Below, in pieces: positions 1 to 9,748 of a stretch of DNA of 64,000 nucleotides. Source of the stretch: Saccharothrix sp. NRRL B-16314 (GTDB lineage Bacteria; Actinomycetota; Actinomycetes; Mycobacteriales; Pseudonocardiaceae). Location: contig NZ_JNXC01000001.1 of NCBI RefSeq assembly GCF_000716595.1, positions 310,001 through 374,000 of the forward strand. The letters run 5' to 3'. A program made the translations under genes and the position numbers. The first letter of the stretch is position 1. Each line of letters starts with the position of its first letter. The notes under the pieces were generated by a model. The model did no database searches, was not told the origin of the DNA, and saw only the letters and a program-made list of their open reading frames with translations.

Positions 1-3000
1 CCCGGGGTCGGTCGGGACCATCGGGTTGATCTGCCACGGGTTGCCCAGCCGCTCCTGCGACGAAACCGCGCTGCACAGGCCGTACCCGGTTTCCGACGAG
101 AACTCGGGCACGGCGGCGAACCGGAAGAAGTCCCCCTTGGCGACGGGCTGGTTGCTGCCGGAGTAGCGACCGGTCCGGTCCATCGCCCGCCCGTTGTGGT
201 AGAGGTACTGGTCGGGCATCAGGCTGCTGACCAGCACCGGAGTTTGCGATCGGGCAGGCTGCACGGAGCCGTCCGCGCACGCCTTGAAGTACAGCTCCTG
301 CCAGATGGGCGGCGCGTCGGCGAAGATCGACGCGGTCACGCCGGACACCCAGCCCCGGTTGAAGAACATGTCGCGGAGGTCCGCCGCGAGCCGCTTCACC
401 GGTTCGGCGACCCGGCTGTCCTGCGCCAGCCGCTCCGCCCACGCCGTCATGTTGTCGGCCGGACCGGACGCGGCCAGCATCGGCCGGTACGCGATGGAGC
501 CGCCCGCGCCCGTCACCGCCTGCACGCACACCGCGTTGGTGGTGGTCTGCGCGCCGGACGCGTCGAGCAGCACCGGCGCGGTGCCGCCCGAGGAGTACGC
601 CCGACCCGGCGCGATGCCCTTCGCCAACGGGTCCACCGAGGTCCACGCGCCGTCGTGCGCGTTGAGGTCCGGCAGCCGGAACCTCAGGTCGGGCGCGGGG
701 ATCGCGTAGTCCTGCTGCACGGCCCGGATCAGCTCCACCATGATCTTCGGCAGGTGGGTGTTCCCCGTCCGGTTCTCGTAGTAGGCGGCCTCGCTGCCGG
801 GGATGATCTTGCCGTCGGGACCGGTCACGAACGTGACCGTGGCCTTCGTGCGGATCTTGTACCGGTCGTCGTCGCTGAAGTGCGCCGGCCGCTGGTCGGT
901 CGTCGGGCGGTCGGTGTAGGGCTGGGCGAACCCGATCCACAGCGGTCCGCTGGCACCGTCCGGGTGGTTCACCGCCTCGCTGCCCGCCGCCAGCACCTCG
1001 TCGCGCCACCGGGAAGCCGCCGCCTTCGTCGCCGGGGGCAGGCAACCGCTCGTCGCGGTCGAGCAACCCGACAGCGCCATCATGTCGCCGGACGACTTGA
1101 CGCCCCAGTCGTACAGCTTGACCCGGTCGCCGAGGGTGCCCGCCAGCCATGACGCCACCAGCGGGGTGTCGATGTTCTGGTCCTCGTCGAACACGGCCAC
1201 GGCCTCCACGGTCTCCTCGTGGAAGTCGCCGCTGATCGGCACGAAGGCGACCGCGTCGAAGGCGATGTCCTCGGTGCCGTTCCCGTTGGGGGTCACCGAG
1301 TCCAGGACCACCTCGGGCACGCCGTTGAACATGAACGAACCCAACCGCACCCAGCGGTTGCCCGTGCCGGGCTGCTTGACGGTGCGCGTCACGTCGCCCC
1401 GCGCGGTCTTCACCACGTAGGACGCCAGGTTGGTGTGCGCGCCGTGGTCGGGCAGGGCCACCAGCACCGACATCGGGCCGGTGTGGGCGTTGGCCAGCCG
1501 CCAGCCGGCACGGACCCGCAGCTTGCCGCCCTCGTCCGCGGCGGTCCTGGTGTGGGTGAACCAGAAGTGGCCGCCGAAGCCGCCGCCGATCTGGTGGGTG
1601 TCGATCTTGCCGGGGTGGTGGCCCGTGCCGTCGTCGGCGAAGGTGAACTGGAACGTGCCCGCGTTGGTGAACGGCTTCGGGCAGTTCGGGCGCACCACCG
1701 GGGCGTTGTCCGGTACGTCGTCGACGATCCTCGCGCCGGACGGCAGGCCGCTCAGCGTGCACTGCGGCGGGTAGGACGTGCCGTCGTCCTGGTACGCCCA
1801 GCCCGGGTCGAACCGGAGCAGCTCGTTGCCGCAGGTGTAGTCGCAGTCGGCCTTCCACGTGCTCGACCGGTGGTACCAGCACTTGAGGTCGTACTGGCCC
1901 GAGGCGTTCTTGTGGGCGCACGGCCCGGCGGGCTCGCCGATCACCTCCGGCGCGTCGGGCGTGTGCCGGGCACCCGGCTCGCACGAGTTGGACGAGTCGC
2001 AGAACTGGTTCACCGGCGGCTGCGCTCGCGCCCGGTTGCGCGGCGCGCTGATCTCGTCGCCGTTCCACCACGCCGGGCGGTACCCGCTGACCAGGACGCC
2101 GGGTGACTCCAGCACCTCGACGGGGTGGCCCGCCCAGCCGATGACCTTCTCCGGGTAGGGCCAGTCCTGCGGGTGCGCGGCGTCCCCGTACCCGGTGTCC
2201 AGGAAGGACGGCCGGTTGGCCGGGTAGCGCGGGTTGGCCGGGTTGTTCAGCCAGCCGACGCCCCAGGGCGAGCCGTCACCCTTGTCGGGGTAGAAGCCGG
2301 AGTTGTACGCCCACGCCGCGAAGAACCAGTTCTCGATCTTCGACGGATCGCCGTTGTTGACCTTCAGGCCGGCCCGCGCCACCTGGTTCCACTTGGACTG
2401 GAGCACTCGCAGGCCCGCCGCCACGTTGGCGGCGAAGTCGAGCGCCACCGCGCGCTGGCTCTGGTACGGCAGCGCCGTCTCGTTCGGGCGCTCGCGACCG
2501 GCCAGCCGCATGCCGTCGGTGAGCTGCGTGACGCCGTAACCGCAGTCCGCCTCGTCCCACCTGATCGTCCAGTCGTCACCGGGGTCGCCGTTGTAGATGT
2601 CGACCCCGAAGTAGTTGCCGATCAAGGGGTTCGCCGTCACGCCGGGCAGCGCGAACCGCGCCGCCTGCCACAGGTTGGACTCCTGCGCGGCCACGCCCAG
2701 CATCACCTGCGCCGGCACGTTCCCGCCGCCGTCGAGCGGCACCGACGGGAAGAGCCCCTGCGGGGTGTAGGCCGGCATGCCCAGGTTCTTCCAGTTCGCC
2801 GGTCGGCCGACCGTCAGGGAGTTGCGCACCGCCTGGTCGACGGCCCACTCCACCTGCCGGGGCTTGGGCTGCATGACCTGGTTGGCCGGATCGTTGCGCG
2901 GCACCGCGCACGTCCGGTCCGCGAGGTCCGCGGGGCTGTTCGGGTCGCTCGCCGAGGCGGACACCCCGCCGCCCGCGGTCAGCGCCGGGGTCAGCGCGTG

Positions 3001-4215
3001 GCCGGCCTCGGCGAACGGCGTCCCCTCGGCGGGCTGGAGGGGAACCGAGAGGTCGACGCCCTCGCCCGTCCCCACCGCGGTGGCCGACAGGGCCAGCGGC
3101 TGGGGAGACGTGGGGTCGGCGACCGGCGCCCTAGGGTCGGGCTGCTCGGCCCGGCGCACCGACGTGACGGCGAGCCGGCCGTCCAGCGAGAGCCGGGCAC
3201 CCCGTGGCACGTCCACAAGGGACACACCGCCGGGCGCGGCCTTCTTGGCGGCGTCGCGGCCGACGCCCGTGACGAAGACCCGACCGCCACGCGGGGCGGT
3301 CACGCCGAGGTCGGTGAGGCCGCCGTTCGCGAGCGTGGTGGCGGCACCGGGAGCGGCACCGGGGGCGGGCACGGCGAGCCGCCGCACCAGCGCCTTGTCG
3401 CTCCCGTCGCGCTCGGCGTACACGACGCCGCCTTCCGCGTCGGCGGCCAGGTCGTAGGCCACGCCCGTGGTCGGCGCGAGCACGTGCCGCGCGCCCTGGT
3501 CGTCGATGCGCACGATCGCGCCGCTGTCGGCGGCCACGATCCCGTGGGCCGTCGGCACGGCGGACGTGACCTGCCCGGCCACCTCGACCCGTGCGCCGAC
3601 GCTCGCGCCCGCCGCGTCCACCCGCACCAGTCGGGTGCGGCCCAGGTCCTCGTCGCCCTCCTGCGTCAGCAGCGCCTCCTCGCCGGGTCCGCAGGACGGG
3701 CTGAAGTAGGCGAGGCTCGCGGTGACCGGCAGCTTCGTGACCTCGCCGGACCGCAGGTCGACCACGGCGGTGAACCCGCCACGCCGGGCCAGGGTGGGCT
3801 TGTTGGTGAACGTCCTCGGCGCGTAGACCACTACCGCCCGGCTGCCGGAACCGGTCACGCAGGCGTTGCCGATCCACTGGTCGGTGTCGACCGCCGGTTC
3901 CGACAGCGACGCGATGCGCCGCCACTGGTACCCGACGGCGGCGTCGGCCACCAGCAGGTGGAACCCCGCGCCGTCACCGCTGGTGAGCACCGCCCGGTCA
4001 CCCGAAGTGCGCCAGTCCGCGCCCAGCACGGCCTCGCGCCGGTCCTCGGGGACGGCCACGGGAGCGGTCGCCTTCGCGGCCTGCACCGGGAGGTCCTGGT
4101 CGGCGGGTTGCGCGGCGGCCGGCGGACCGTAGGCCGACACCAGCATCACCGCCGCGGCGCCCGCCGAGGCGATCCGGCCGCCCCGCGCTCGTCGTCGTGG
4201 TTGTCGCAGTCGCAC
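1..4215 (-). CDS. Secreted GH23/SLT-like and golvesin-domain protein, 3' end off the window
   Basis: Partial: 1,405 codons are visible and the frame is still open at the left edge. I chose GTG 4213-4215, which has GGAGG eight bases upstream and follows an in-frame TGA. The N-terminus is a signal peptide (Arg-rich, then AAAVMLVSAYG, cleavage near residue 35). About residues 40-360 are repetitive beta-strand-like sequence that could form a propeller. About 450-720 carry lytic-transglycosylase-style motifs: Glu in AQESNLWQA (about 508), YGVTQLTDG and AWAYNSG. About 828-990 match a golvesin C-terminal-like domain ending IAFDAVAFVP. Beyond 990 is a region I do not recognise. It is a tandem paralogue of the gene at 4378-7773 but has this extra domain in place of the ricin lectin. 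Likely exported and acting on cell-wall or other surface glycan; substrate unknown. Confidence 0.85.
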   Translation of the reverse strand, partial: MRLRQPRRRARGGRIASAGAAAVMLVSAYGPPAAAQPADQDLPVQAAKATAPVAVPEDRREAVLGADWRTSGDRAVLTSGDGAGFHLLVADAAVGYQWRRIASLSEPAVDTDQWIGNACVTGSGSRAVVVYAPRTFTNKPTLARRGGFTAVVDLRSGEVTKLPVTASLAYFSPSCGPGEEALLTQEGDEDLGRTRLVRVDAAGASVGARVEVAGQVTSAVPTAHGIVAADSGAIVRIDDQGARHVLAPTTGVAYDLAADAEGGVVYAERDGSDKALVRRLAVPAPGAAPGAATTLANGGLTDLGVTAPRGGRVFVTGVGRDAAKKAAPGGVSLVDVPRGARLSLDGRLAVTSVRRAEQPDPRAPVADPTSPQPLALSATAVGTGEGVDLSVPLQPAEGTPFAEAGHALTPALTAGGGVSASASDPNSPADLADRTCAVPRNDPANQVMQPKPRQVEWAVDQAVRNSLTVGRPANWKNLGMPAYTPQGLFPSVPLDGGGNVPAQVMLGVAAQESNLWQAARFALPGVTANPLIGNYFGVDIYNGDPGDDWTIRWDEADCGYGVTQLTDGMRLAGRERPNETALPYQSQRAVALDFAANVAAGLRVLQSKWNQVARAGLKVNNGDPSKIENWFFAAWAYNSGFYPDKGDGSPWGVGWLNNPANPRYPANRPSFLDTGYGDAAHPQDWPYPEKVIGWAGHPVEVLESPGVLVSGYRPAWWNGDEISAPRNRARAQPPVNQFCDSSNSCEPGARHTPDAPEVIGEPAGPCAHKNASGQYDLKCWYHRSSTWKADCDYTCGNELLRFDPGWAYQDDGTSYPPQCTLSGLPSGARIVDDVPDNAPVVRPNCPKPFTNAGTFQFTFADDGTGHHPGKIDTHQIGGGFGGHFWFTHTRTAADEGGKLRVRAGWRLANAHTGPMSVLVALPDHGAHTNLASYVVKTARGDVTRTVKQPGTGNRWVRLGSFMFNGVPEVVLDSVTPNGNGTEDIAFDAVAFVPISGDFHEETVEAVAVFDEDQNIDTPLVASWLAGTLGDRVKLYDWGVKSSGDMMALSGCSTATSGCLPPATKAAASRWRDEVLAAGSEAVNHPDGASGPLWIGFAQPYTDRPTTDQRPAHFSDDDRYKIRTKATVTFVTGPDGKIIPGSEAAYYENRTGNTHLPKIMVELIRAVQQDYAIPAPDLRFRLPDLNAHDGAWTSVDPLAKGIAPGRAYSSGGTAPVLLDASGAQTTTNAVCVQAVTGAGGSIAYRPMLAASGPADNMTAWAERLAQDSRVAEPVKRLAADLRDMFFNRGWVSGVTASIFADAPPIWQELYFKACADGSVQPARSQTPVLVSSLMPDQYLYHNGRAMDRTGRYSGSNQPVAKGDFFRFAAVPEFSSETGYGLCSAVSSQERLGNPWQINPMVPTDPG

Positions 4216-4312
4216 GGCTCAGCCCTCCGACCGGGACGCAGTACGACTGCGTCCTCTGCTCGTCATCTCTACCGCTCGGTTCACGGTTCTTTTCCTTTCG
4301 AGTTCCAGGGCG

Positions 4313-4353
4313 CGCGTCATCACGGTCGGAATCGCTCCGACCGTGATGACGCG
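4313..4353 (-). terminator. Strong 18-bp perfect hairpin between the two paralogues
   Basis: Arms 4313-4330 and 4336-4353 are perfectly complementary (core CATCACGGTCGGA) around a 5-nt loop ATCGC. It lies 24 bases after the stop of the 4378-7773 gene and about 100 bases before the start of the next gene on the same strand. No U-tract follows, so it is a terminator or mRNA-stabilising structure by position only. Confidence 0.6.
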
Positions 4354-4377
4354 GTTGTTCGCGGTCAGCCCGACCGA

Positions 4378-7300
4378 TCAGTTCAGGAAGGAGAAACGCC
4401 AGGTGGTGGCATAGGCGTCGTTGTTGCAGACCAGGCCGAACGGGATCTGCTGCACCGGAGCGCCCGGCGTCGTGTTGCAGCCCGCGAGACCCATGTACAG
4501 CCCGCTGTTGCGGTTGGCGAAGTCGTTCTTGCCGTTGATGTCGAGAATGGTGCTGCCGGACGCCCACTGCTGGTTGTAGGCGCCCCACACGCAATTCGCC
4601 TGCTGAACGGGTGCGCCCACGTCCGTCCGGTTGTCCGGGACTTCCAGGCACTTGCCGCTGTTCTCGTTGCGGAACTGGTAGACGTAGCGCTTGAGGCCGT
4701 TCGCGTCGGTGTAGGTGGTGATCCAGTTCACGGCCCACTTCTCCGCGAAGTCACCGGTGCACGTCCGCTGCACGGCGGGCACGCCCGAATCGACCCCGCT
4801 GCCCTGGGGCGCCAGGCACAGGTTCGCGTGACTGGTGATCTTGGCGACCTTGCCGCTCGACGCTTCCGCCGGGACGAACGCGACCGCGTCGAAAGCGATC
4901 TTGTCCGGGGTGGCGAAGCTGGTCTTCTTGAGGGAGCTGACCGACACCGACGGCTTGCCGTTGAACGGGAACGTGCCGAGGTTGATCCACTTGTCGCCGG
5001 TGCCCGGCCACACCGCGTTGACGGTCAGCGGCCCGTTGGCCGTGTCGACCACGTACTCGATCGACTGCCGGCTGTCCTCCATGGCCATCGGCCGGTTGAC
5101 CCACACCTCCGCCGGCGAGGTCAGCACCTGGCCCAGCGTCCACCGCGCCGAGACCGCCAGCTGTTCGCTCACCACGTCGGAGGCGATGCCCAGGTCGGTG
5201 AAGTAGAAGTGCGAGCCGTACCCGCCGCCGGACTGCTGGAGGGCGATCTTCCCGGACTCCTGACCCGCGGCGTTGCGGCCGAAGGTCAGCTGGAAGGTGC
5301 CGTCGGCGAAGTTGGTGCGCTTGCAGCCGACGTTCCGGACCGGCGGGGTCAGCCGCGGGATGTCGTCCACCACCAGGGCGCTGGTCGGCAGCCCGGCCGT
5401 GCCGCACGTCGGCGGGTAGCTGGTGCCGTCGGCGGGCTCGGCGTTGGCGTACGCCGGGTAGTCGTAGCGGATGAACTCGTTGCCGCAGGTGTTCGGGCAG
5501 TCGTCCTTCCAGCTGACCGCGTCGTGCCACCAGCACTTCAGGTCGTAGTACCCGTCCACGGACTTGTGCCCGCACGGCCCTGCCGGCTCACCGACCACGT
5601 CCGGGTGGTTCGGGAGGTAGTCGTTGTCCTTGGAGCACGAGTTCTTCGCCGGGTCGCAGAAGGTCCACCAGCTCGGCTTGACGCCGTCGCGGAACGCCTC
5701 GGAGTTCCACCAGGCGGCGCGGAAGAACGGCACCTCGACGCCCGGCGCCTCGTACCCGGACGGCGGGTTGGCCGCGAAGCCCATGACCCGCTCGGGGTAG
5801 GGCCACTGCTGGGGCTTCGCGAAGTCGCGCGGGTCCTTGCCGAACGGCGCGCGGCCCTCGGGGTAGCGCGGGTTGGCCGGGTTGTTCACCCAGCCGAGGC
5901 CGTGCGCGCCGTTCGAGCCTTCCTCGCCCGGCGGGTGGTAGCCGGAGTTGTACGCCCACGCCGCCGCGAACCAGTTCTCGATCTTCGACGGGTCGTTGTC
6001 GTTCATCCGCACGCCGGCGGCCTGCAACTGGATCCACTTGTCCTGGAGCAACTGCATCCCGGCGGCGATGGCCGCCGCGTAGTCGGTCGCGACCGCCTTC
6101 TGCTGCAGGGACGACAGGCTGCCGCCGCGCCGCATCCCGTCGGTCATCTGGGACACGCCGTAGCCGCAGTCGGCGTGCTCGGGCCGGATGATCCAGTCGT
6201 TGTCCGGGTCGTCGTCGTAGCTCTCGAGGCCGTAGTAGTTGCCGATCAGCGGGTTGCCGTAGTCGCCCGGCATGATGTACCTGCTGGCCTGCCAGAGGTT
6301 GGATTCCTGGCCCAGGATGCCGAGCATGACCTGCGCGGGGACCTTGCCGGTCATGATGCGGGGCGGGAAGAGGCCCTGCGGGCTGTAGGCGGGTAGCCCG
6401 TTGCTGTGCCAGTTCGCCGGCCGCTGGATGGTCAGGCCGCCCTCGATCGCCATGTCCGCCGCCCACTCCACCTGCTTCGGCTTGGGCTGCATCACCTGGA
6501 TGGCCGGGTCGTTGCGCGGCACGGAGCACAGCGAGTCCGGGTCGTCGGCCGTGATGCCGACCTCGCCGGTGGTGGCGTCGCCGTTCGCCGGTGGCTGCCG
6601 GACCTCGACGCCCTTCGCCTCCGACCCCGTGCCGCGGACCGGGTTGTCCGCCGGGTTCACGGTGAACCCGAGGTCGCGGCCGGTCTTCGTGCTCTTCGCC
6701 GCGATGTGCACCGGCTGGGTGGCGAGGGTCGCCTTGCCGGACGCGCGCAGCCCGGTGACCGCGGCCTCACCGGAGGTGGAGACCTCCGCGCGGGCGTCGA
6801 CGTCGAGCTCGGTGACGCTCCTGGGCAGCTTCTCGACCTTCGCGGGCTTGCCGGTCAGGAACACCCGGCCCGCCGTGCCGCGGGCGATGCCGACCTCGCC
6901 GGTGCGGCCCGTCGCCAGCAGCTCCGATTCCTTGCCGGAACCGGGGAAGCGTCGCACCTCGACGCCGTCCTTGTCCGCGCCCTGTGCGTAGACCACGCCA
7001 CCGTCCGCGTCCGGCGTGAGGTTGTACGCCACGCCGCGGGTCGGGGTGAGGCGTTCGAGCTTGCCGTCCGCGCCGACCAGCGCCAACGTGCCCGCGGCGG
7101 CCACGACCAGCCCCTTCGGGGTCGGCACGGCCGAGGTGAGCTGGCTGCGCAGCTCGGTGCGCCCGCTGAGCGCCCCGGTCGCGGTGTCCAGGGTGAACAC
7201 GCCGGTCTTGCCCAGGTCCGTGTCCGCGCCCTGGGTGAGGGCGACGACGTCGCCCGCGCCGCAGCCCGGGTTGAAGTAGGCGAGGCTGGTGCGGACCGGG

Positions 7301-7773
7301 AGTTCCGTCACCGCACCGGACGCGAGGTCCACCACGGCCGTGTACCCGCCGCGGTTGGCGAGCTTGTCGTCGTTGGTGAACGTGCGGGGCGCGTACACGA
7401 CGACCGCGCGCTTACCCGACCCCGTCACGCAGGCGTTGCCGATCCACTGGTCGGCGGGCAGACCGGGCTGCCGCAGCGAGGCGGTGGTGCGCCAGGTGTA
7501 GCCCGTCCTGGCCTCGGCGGTCAGCAGGTGGAAGCCCTCGGCGTCACCGGAGGTCGTCCACAGCAGGTCGCCCGACTCCTGCCACCCCGGGCCGAGGAGC
7601 TCGTCGCGCTTGCCGTCGTCGATCGAGGGCGGTTCCACCGGCGGTGCCGCCGCCTGCGTTGCCTGCACGGACCCGGGCGGAAGCGTCGGTTCCGCTTGCG
7701 CGGTACCCACCACCGGGCCGAGCAGCAGCAGCGAGAACGCGCACAGCGCGGCTCGCGACCACGTTCTTGACAT
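4378..7773 (-). CDS. Secreted GH23/SLT-like protein with golvesin and ricin-type lectin domains
   Basis: 1,131 aa, ATG 7773 behind GAAAGG. Signal peptide MSRTWSRAALCAFSLLLLG with AQA cleavage. About residues 60-350 form a repeat-rich region paralogous to the neighbour. About 430-690 hold lytic-transglycosylase-like motifs: Glu in GQESNLWQA (about 489), YGVSQMTDG and AWAYNSG. About 800-970 is a golvesin C-terminal-like domain (VDDIPRL to FDAVAFVP). About 975-1131 is a ricin-type beta-trefoil with repeated CLxP and QQW-type signatures. The layout suggests an exported wall- or glycan-binding protein with possible muralytic activity. Activity and target are inferred from motifs only. Confidence 0.9.
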   Translation of the reverse strand: MSRTWSRAALCAFSLLLLGPVVGTAQAEPTLPPGSVQATQAAAPPVEPPSIDDGKRDELLGPGWQESGDLLWTTSGDAEGFHLLTAEARTGYTWRTTASLRQPGLPADQWIGNACVTGSGKRAVVVYAPRTFTNDDKLANRGGYTAVVDLASGAVTELPVRTSLAYFNPGCGAGDVVALTQGADTDLGKTGVFTLDTATGALSGRTELRSQLTSAVPTPKGLVVAAAGTLALVGADGKLERLTPTRGVAYNLTPDADGGVVYAQGADKDGVEVRRFPGSGKESELLATGRTGEVGIARGTAGRVFLTGKPAKVEKLPRSVTELDVDARAEVSTSGEAAVTGLRASGKATLATQPVHIAAKSTKTGRDLGFTVNPADNPVRGTGSEAKGVEVRQPPANGDATTGEVGITADDPDSLCSVPRNDPAIQVMQPKPKQVEWAADMAIEGGLTIQRPANWHSNGLPAYSPQGLFPPRIMTGKVPAQVMLGILGQESNLWQASRYIMPGDYGNPLIGNYYGLESYDDDPDNDWIIRPEHADCGYGVSQMTDGMRRGGSLSSLQQKAVATDYAAAIAAGMQLLQDKWIQLQAAGVRMNDNDPSKIENWFAAAWAYNSGYHPPGEEGSNGAHGLGWVNNPANPRYPEGRAPFGKDPRDFAKPQQWPYPERVMGFAANPPSGYEAPGVEVPFFRAAWWNSEAFRDGVKPSWWTFCDPAKNSCSKDNDYLPNHPDVVGEPAGPCGHKSVDGYYDLKCWWHDAVSWKDDCPNTCGNEFIRYDYPAYANAEPADGTSYPPTCGTAGLPTSALVVDDIPRLTPPVRNVGCKRTNFADGTFQLTFGRNAAGQESGKIALQQSGGGYGSHFYFTDLGIASDVVSEQLAVSARWTLGQVLTSPAEVWVNRPMAMEDSRQSIEYVVDTANGPLTVNAVWPGTGDKWINLGTFPFNGKPSVSVSSLKKTSFATPDKIAFDAVAFVPAEASSGKVAKITSHANLCLAPQGSGVDSGVPAVQRTCTGDFAEKWAVNWITTYTDANGLKRYVYQFRNENSGKCLEVPDNRTDVGAPVQQANCVWGAYNQQWASGSTILDINGKNDFANRNSGLYMGLAGCNTTPGAPVQQIPFGLVCNNDAYATTWRFSFLN

Positions 7774-8083
7774 GGTTGCCTTTCATCGTCATCGAGGCGC
7801 GCGCCGACACCGCACGGCGATTTCGCCGCACGGTGGAACTATTCTTCGGCACGTGCCGTTAATTGGGCGTCCTTGAGCGCACCCGGCCGCCACGACTGAG
7901 CGGGGGTGTGTCGAAGAACGTGATCACCGCCCGAGAAAGGCGGGTGTGGAGGAGCTGGTGAACGTCAGCTCAGAAAGCGCCCGAACTGTTTCGGGAAAAC
8001 GACGGGCGCAAAAGAAAAGTATTCATCAGCCCCCCTGATTCCGGCACTCCGCAGTGACCGGTCAACTCAGTAAAACGGGCTGA
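7774..8083. other. 310-bp intergenic region, promoter of the 4378-7773 gene
   Basis: No gene is visible. It contains small inverted repeats: CGGCGA-TT-TCGCCG near the gene start, and CCCGAA/TTCGGG at about 7980-7996, which may end the GT87 transcript coming from the right. It should hold the promoter of the secreted paralogue, but no convincing -10/-35 pair was identified. Confidence 0.5.
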
Positions 8084-9673
8084 TCATGAATTGTCAACGG
8101 ATGCAGTGGTGGCCCCGCGATAGGGCTTGAAACGCAGCACGCGGCGATCCGGAGCGCCGTCCAGGAAACCGCCACACGGGTCGTCATCGCCGCTTTGGCG
8201 CACCAGATCACGGGCGGGTCGGTAGATCTCGCGGACGATGAACGCGCACAGCACGAGCACCGCCACGTCCCGCGCCACCACCGCGCCGAGGAACCAGTCG
8301 ATCGGCAGGCCCTTGTTGTCCTCGCCGAGGTAGAAAAACATCCGCGGCACCCACACGAACGCGTCCACGGCCATCCACGCCAGCAGCAGCTTCCACCGCG
8401 GCAGCGCCAGCACCGCCAGCGGCACGAGCCAGAGCGAGTACTGCGGGCTCCACACCTTGTTGGTCAGCAGGAACGCCGCCACCACCAGGAACGCCAGCTG
8501 CGCGAACCGGGGCCGCCGTGGCGCGGACAGGGTGACGAAACCGATCGCCGCGCAGCACACCAGGAACAGCACCGCGCTGACCGTGTTCAAGACCTCGGGC
8601 GCCTGACCGTGCGTTAGGCCCGGGTCGAAACCGGGCCACCCGGTCCACTGGGCGACCACGTTGTACAGCGAATCCGGGTCCACCCCGCGTTCGGTGTTCA
8701 GGCGGAAGAACTCACGCCACCCGTCCGGGTAGAGGAAGGCGATCGGCGCGTTCACCAGTGCCCACGTGGCCATCGTCGCGCCCAGGGTCGTCAAACCGGC
8801 GCGCATCCGGTCCGACCGCCAGCACAACAGCAGCAACGGACCCAGCAGGAACAACGGGTACAGCTTCGCCGCGCCGCCCAGCCCCAGCAGCACGCCCGCC
8901 AGCACCGGCTTCTTCCGCGCCCACGCCAACATGCCCGCCGTCGCGAACGCCGTCGCCAACGTGTCGAAGTTCGTGAACGCGTGCACGATCACCAGCGGTG
9001 ACACCGCCACCAGCACCGCGTCGTACGGCCGCCGCCTGGCCAGCTGCGCCACCGCGTACGCCGTCACCAGCCACGCCAGCGCCAACCACAGCGCGGTGAT
9101 GTTGAAGTACACGATCACCGTCATCGGGTTGGGCAGCCACCCCGACGAGGCGATCACCGTCCACCCCTGCGCCATCCGGGCGTTGAGCAGCTGGAACATG
9201 CCCGTCAACACCGGGTACTCCATGTACCGCACGTGCGCCGTCGGCTTGCCCTCGTCGTCGACCCAGGACGTCTTGTAGGGGAACGTGTCAGGCTTGTCCA
9301 AGCGCTCGGCCGTGTACAGCGGCACGGTGTCCGAGTAGCACATCGCGGTGAACTGCTTGCTGCCCCGCCAGTCGAGCTGCACCACGCCGTTGCCGTCCAC
9401 GTACTGCTGGATGCACGGGGACTTCTGGAACCACGACAGCGCCAGTGTCACGACCGCGAACAGCAGCACCACCCGCAACGGCGTCCAGAACCACTGCCGC
9501 CCGACCGACGCGTGCCTGCCCACCGGGCCGCCCAGCGGCTTGCTCGCCTTCCGCGCCAGCGGTTCGGTCCACGTCGGGTTGACCCGCTCGTCCGGACCGA
9601 GCGAGTCGGCGTCGTCGGCGTTCGCCTGCGGGTGCTGCGAAGGGCTGGCCACGGGCACGGATGCTACGGGCAC
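8084..9673 (-). CDS. Polyprenyl-phosphate-mannose-type glycosyltransferase, GT87 family (DUF2029)
   Basis: 529 aa integral membrane protein. A cytosolic N-terminus of about 70 residues is followed by a first membrane span ([16 protein letters not shown]), a long extracytoplasmic loop with CIQQY and [10 protein letters not shown], and then about ten hydrophobic spans. This is the layout of actinobacterial alpha-mannosyltransferases that use polyprenyl-phosphate mannose. It is the counterpart of mycobacterial Rv0051, which sits next to ponA1. Here two extra genes separate it from ponA. The GTG start at 9673 has no clear ribosome site; an in-frame GTG at 9658 is an alternative. Confidence 0.85.
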   Translation of the reverse strand: MPVASVPVASPSQHPQANADDADSLGPDERVNPTWTEPLARKASKPLGGPVGRHASVGRQWFWTPLRVVLLFAVVTLALSWFQKSPCIQQYVDGNGVVQLDWRGSKQFTAMCYSDTVPLYTAERLDKPDTFPYKTSWVDDEGKPTAHVRYMEYPVLTGMFQLLNARMAQGWTVIASSGWLPNPMTVIVYFNITALWLALAWLVTAYAVAQLARRRPYDAVLVAVSPLVIVHAFTNFDTLATAFATAGMLAWARKKPVLAGVLLGLGGAAKLYPLFLLGPLLLLCWRSDRMRAGLTTLGATMATWALVNAPIAFLYPDGWREFFRLNTERGVDPDSLYNVVAQWTGWPGFDPGLTHGQAPEVLNTVSAVLFLVCCAAIGFVTLSAPRRPRFAQLAFLVVAAFLLTNKVWSPQYSLWLVPLAVLALPRWKLLLAWMAVDAFVWVPRMFFYLGEDNKGLPIDWFLGAVVARDVAVLVLCAFIVREIYRPARDLVRQSGDDDPCGGFLDGAPDRRVLRFKPYRGATTASVDNS

Positions 9674-9748
9674 GGGTCGATGGAGGTTGTGAGGTCCGGC
9701 ACTCGGGCCCGCCGCGGCCCCGAAGGTCCGCGGCGAGCCCGAGCCGGG

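Noticed and set aside
2125..6396. 1,423-codon open frame on the plus strand
   Set aside because: It is the mirror of two real minus-strand genes; its sequence is Arg/Val/His-rich without domains, as expected of GC-rich shadow frames.
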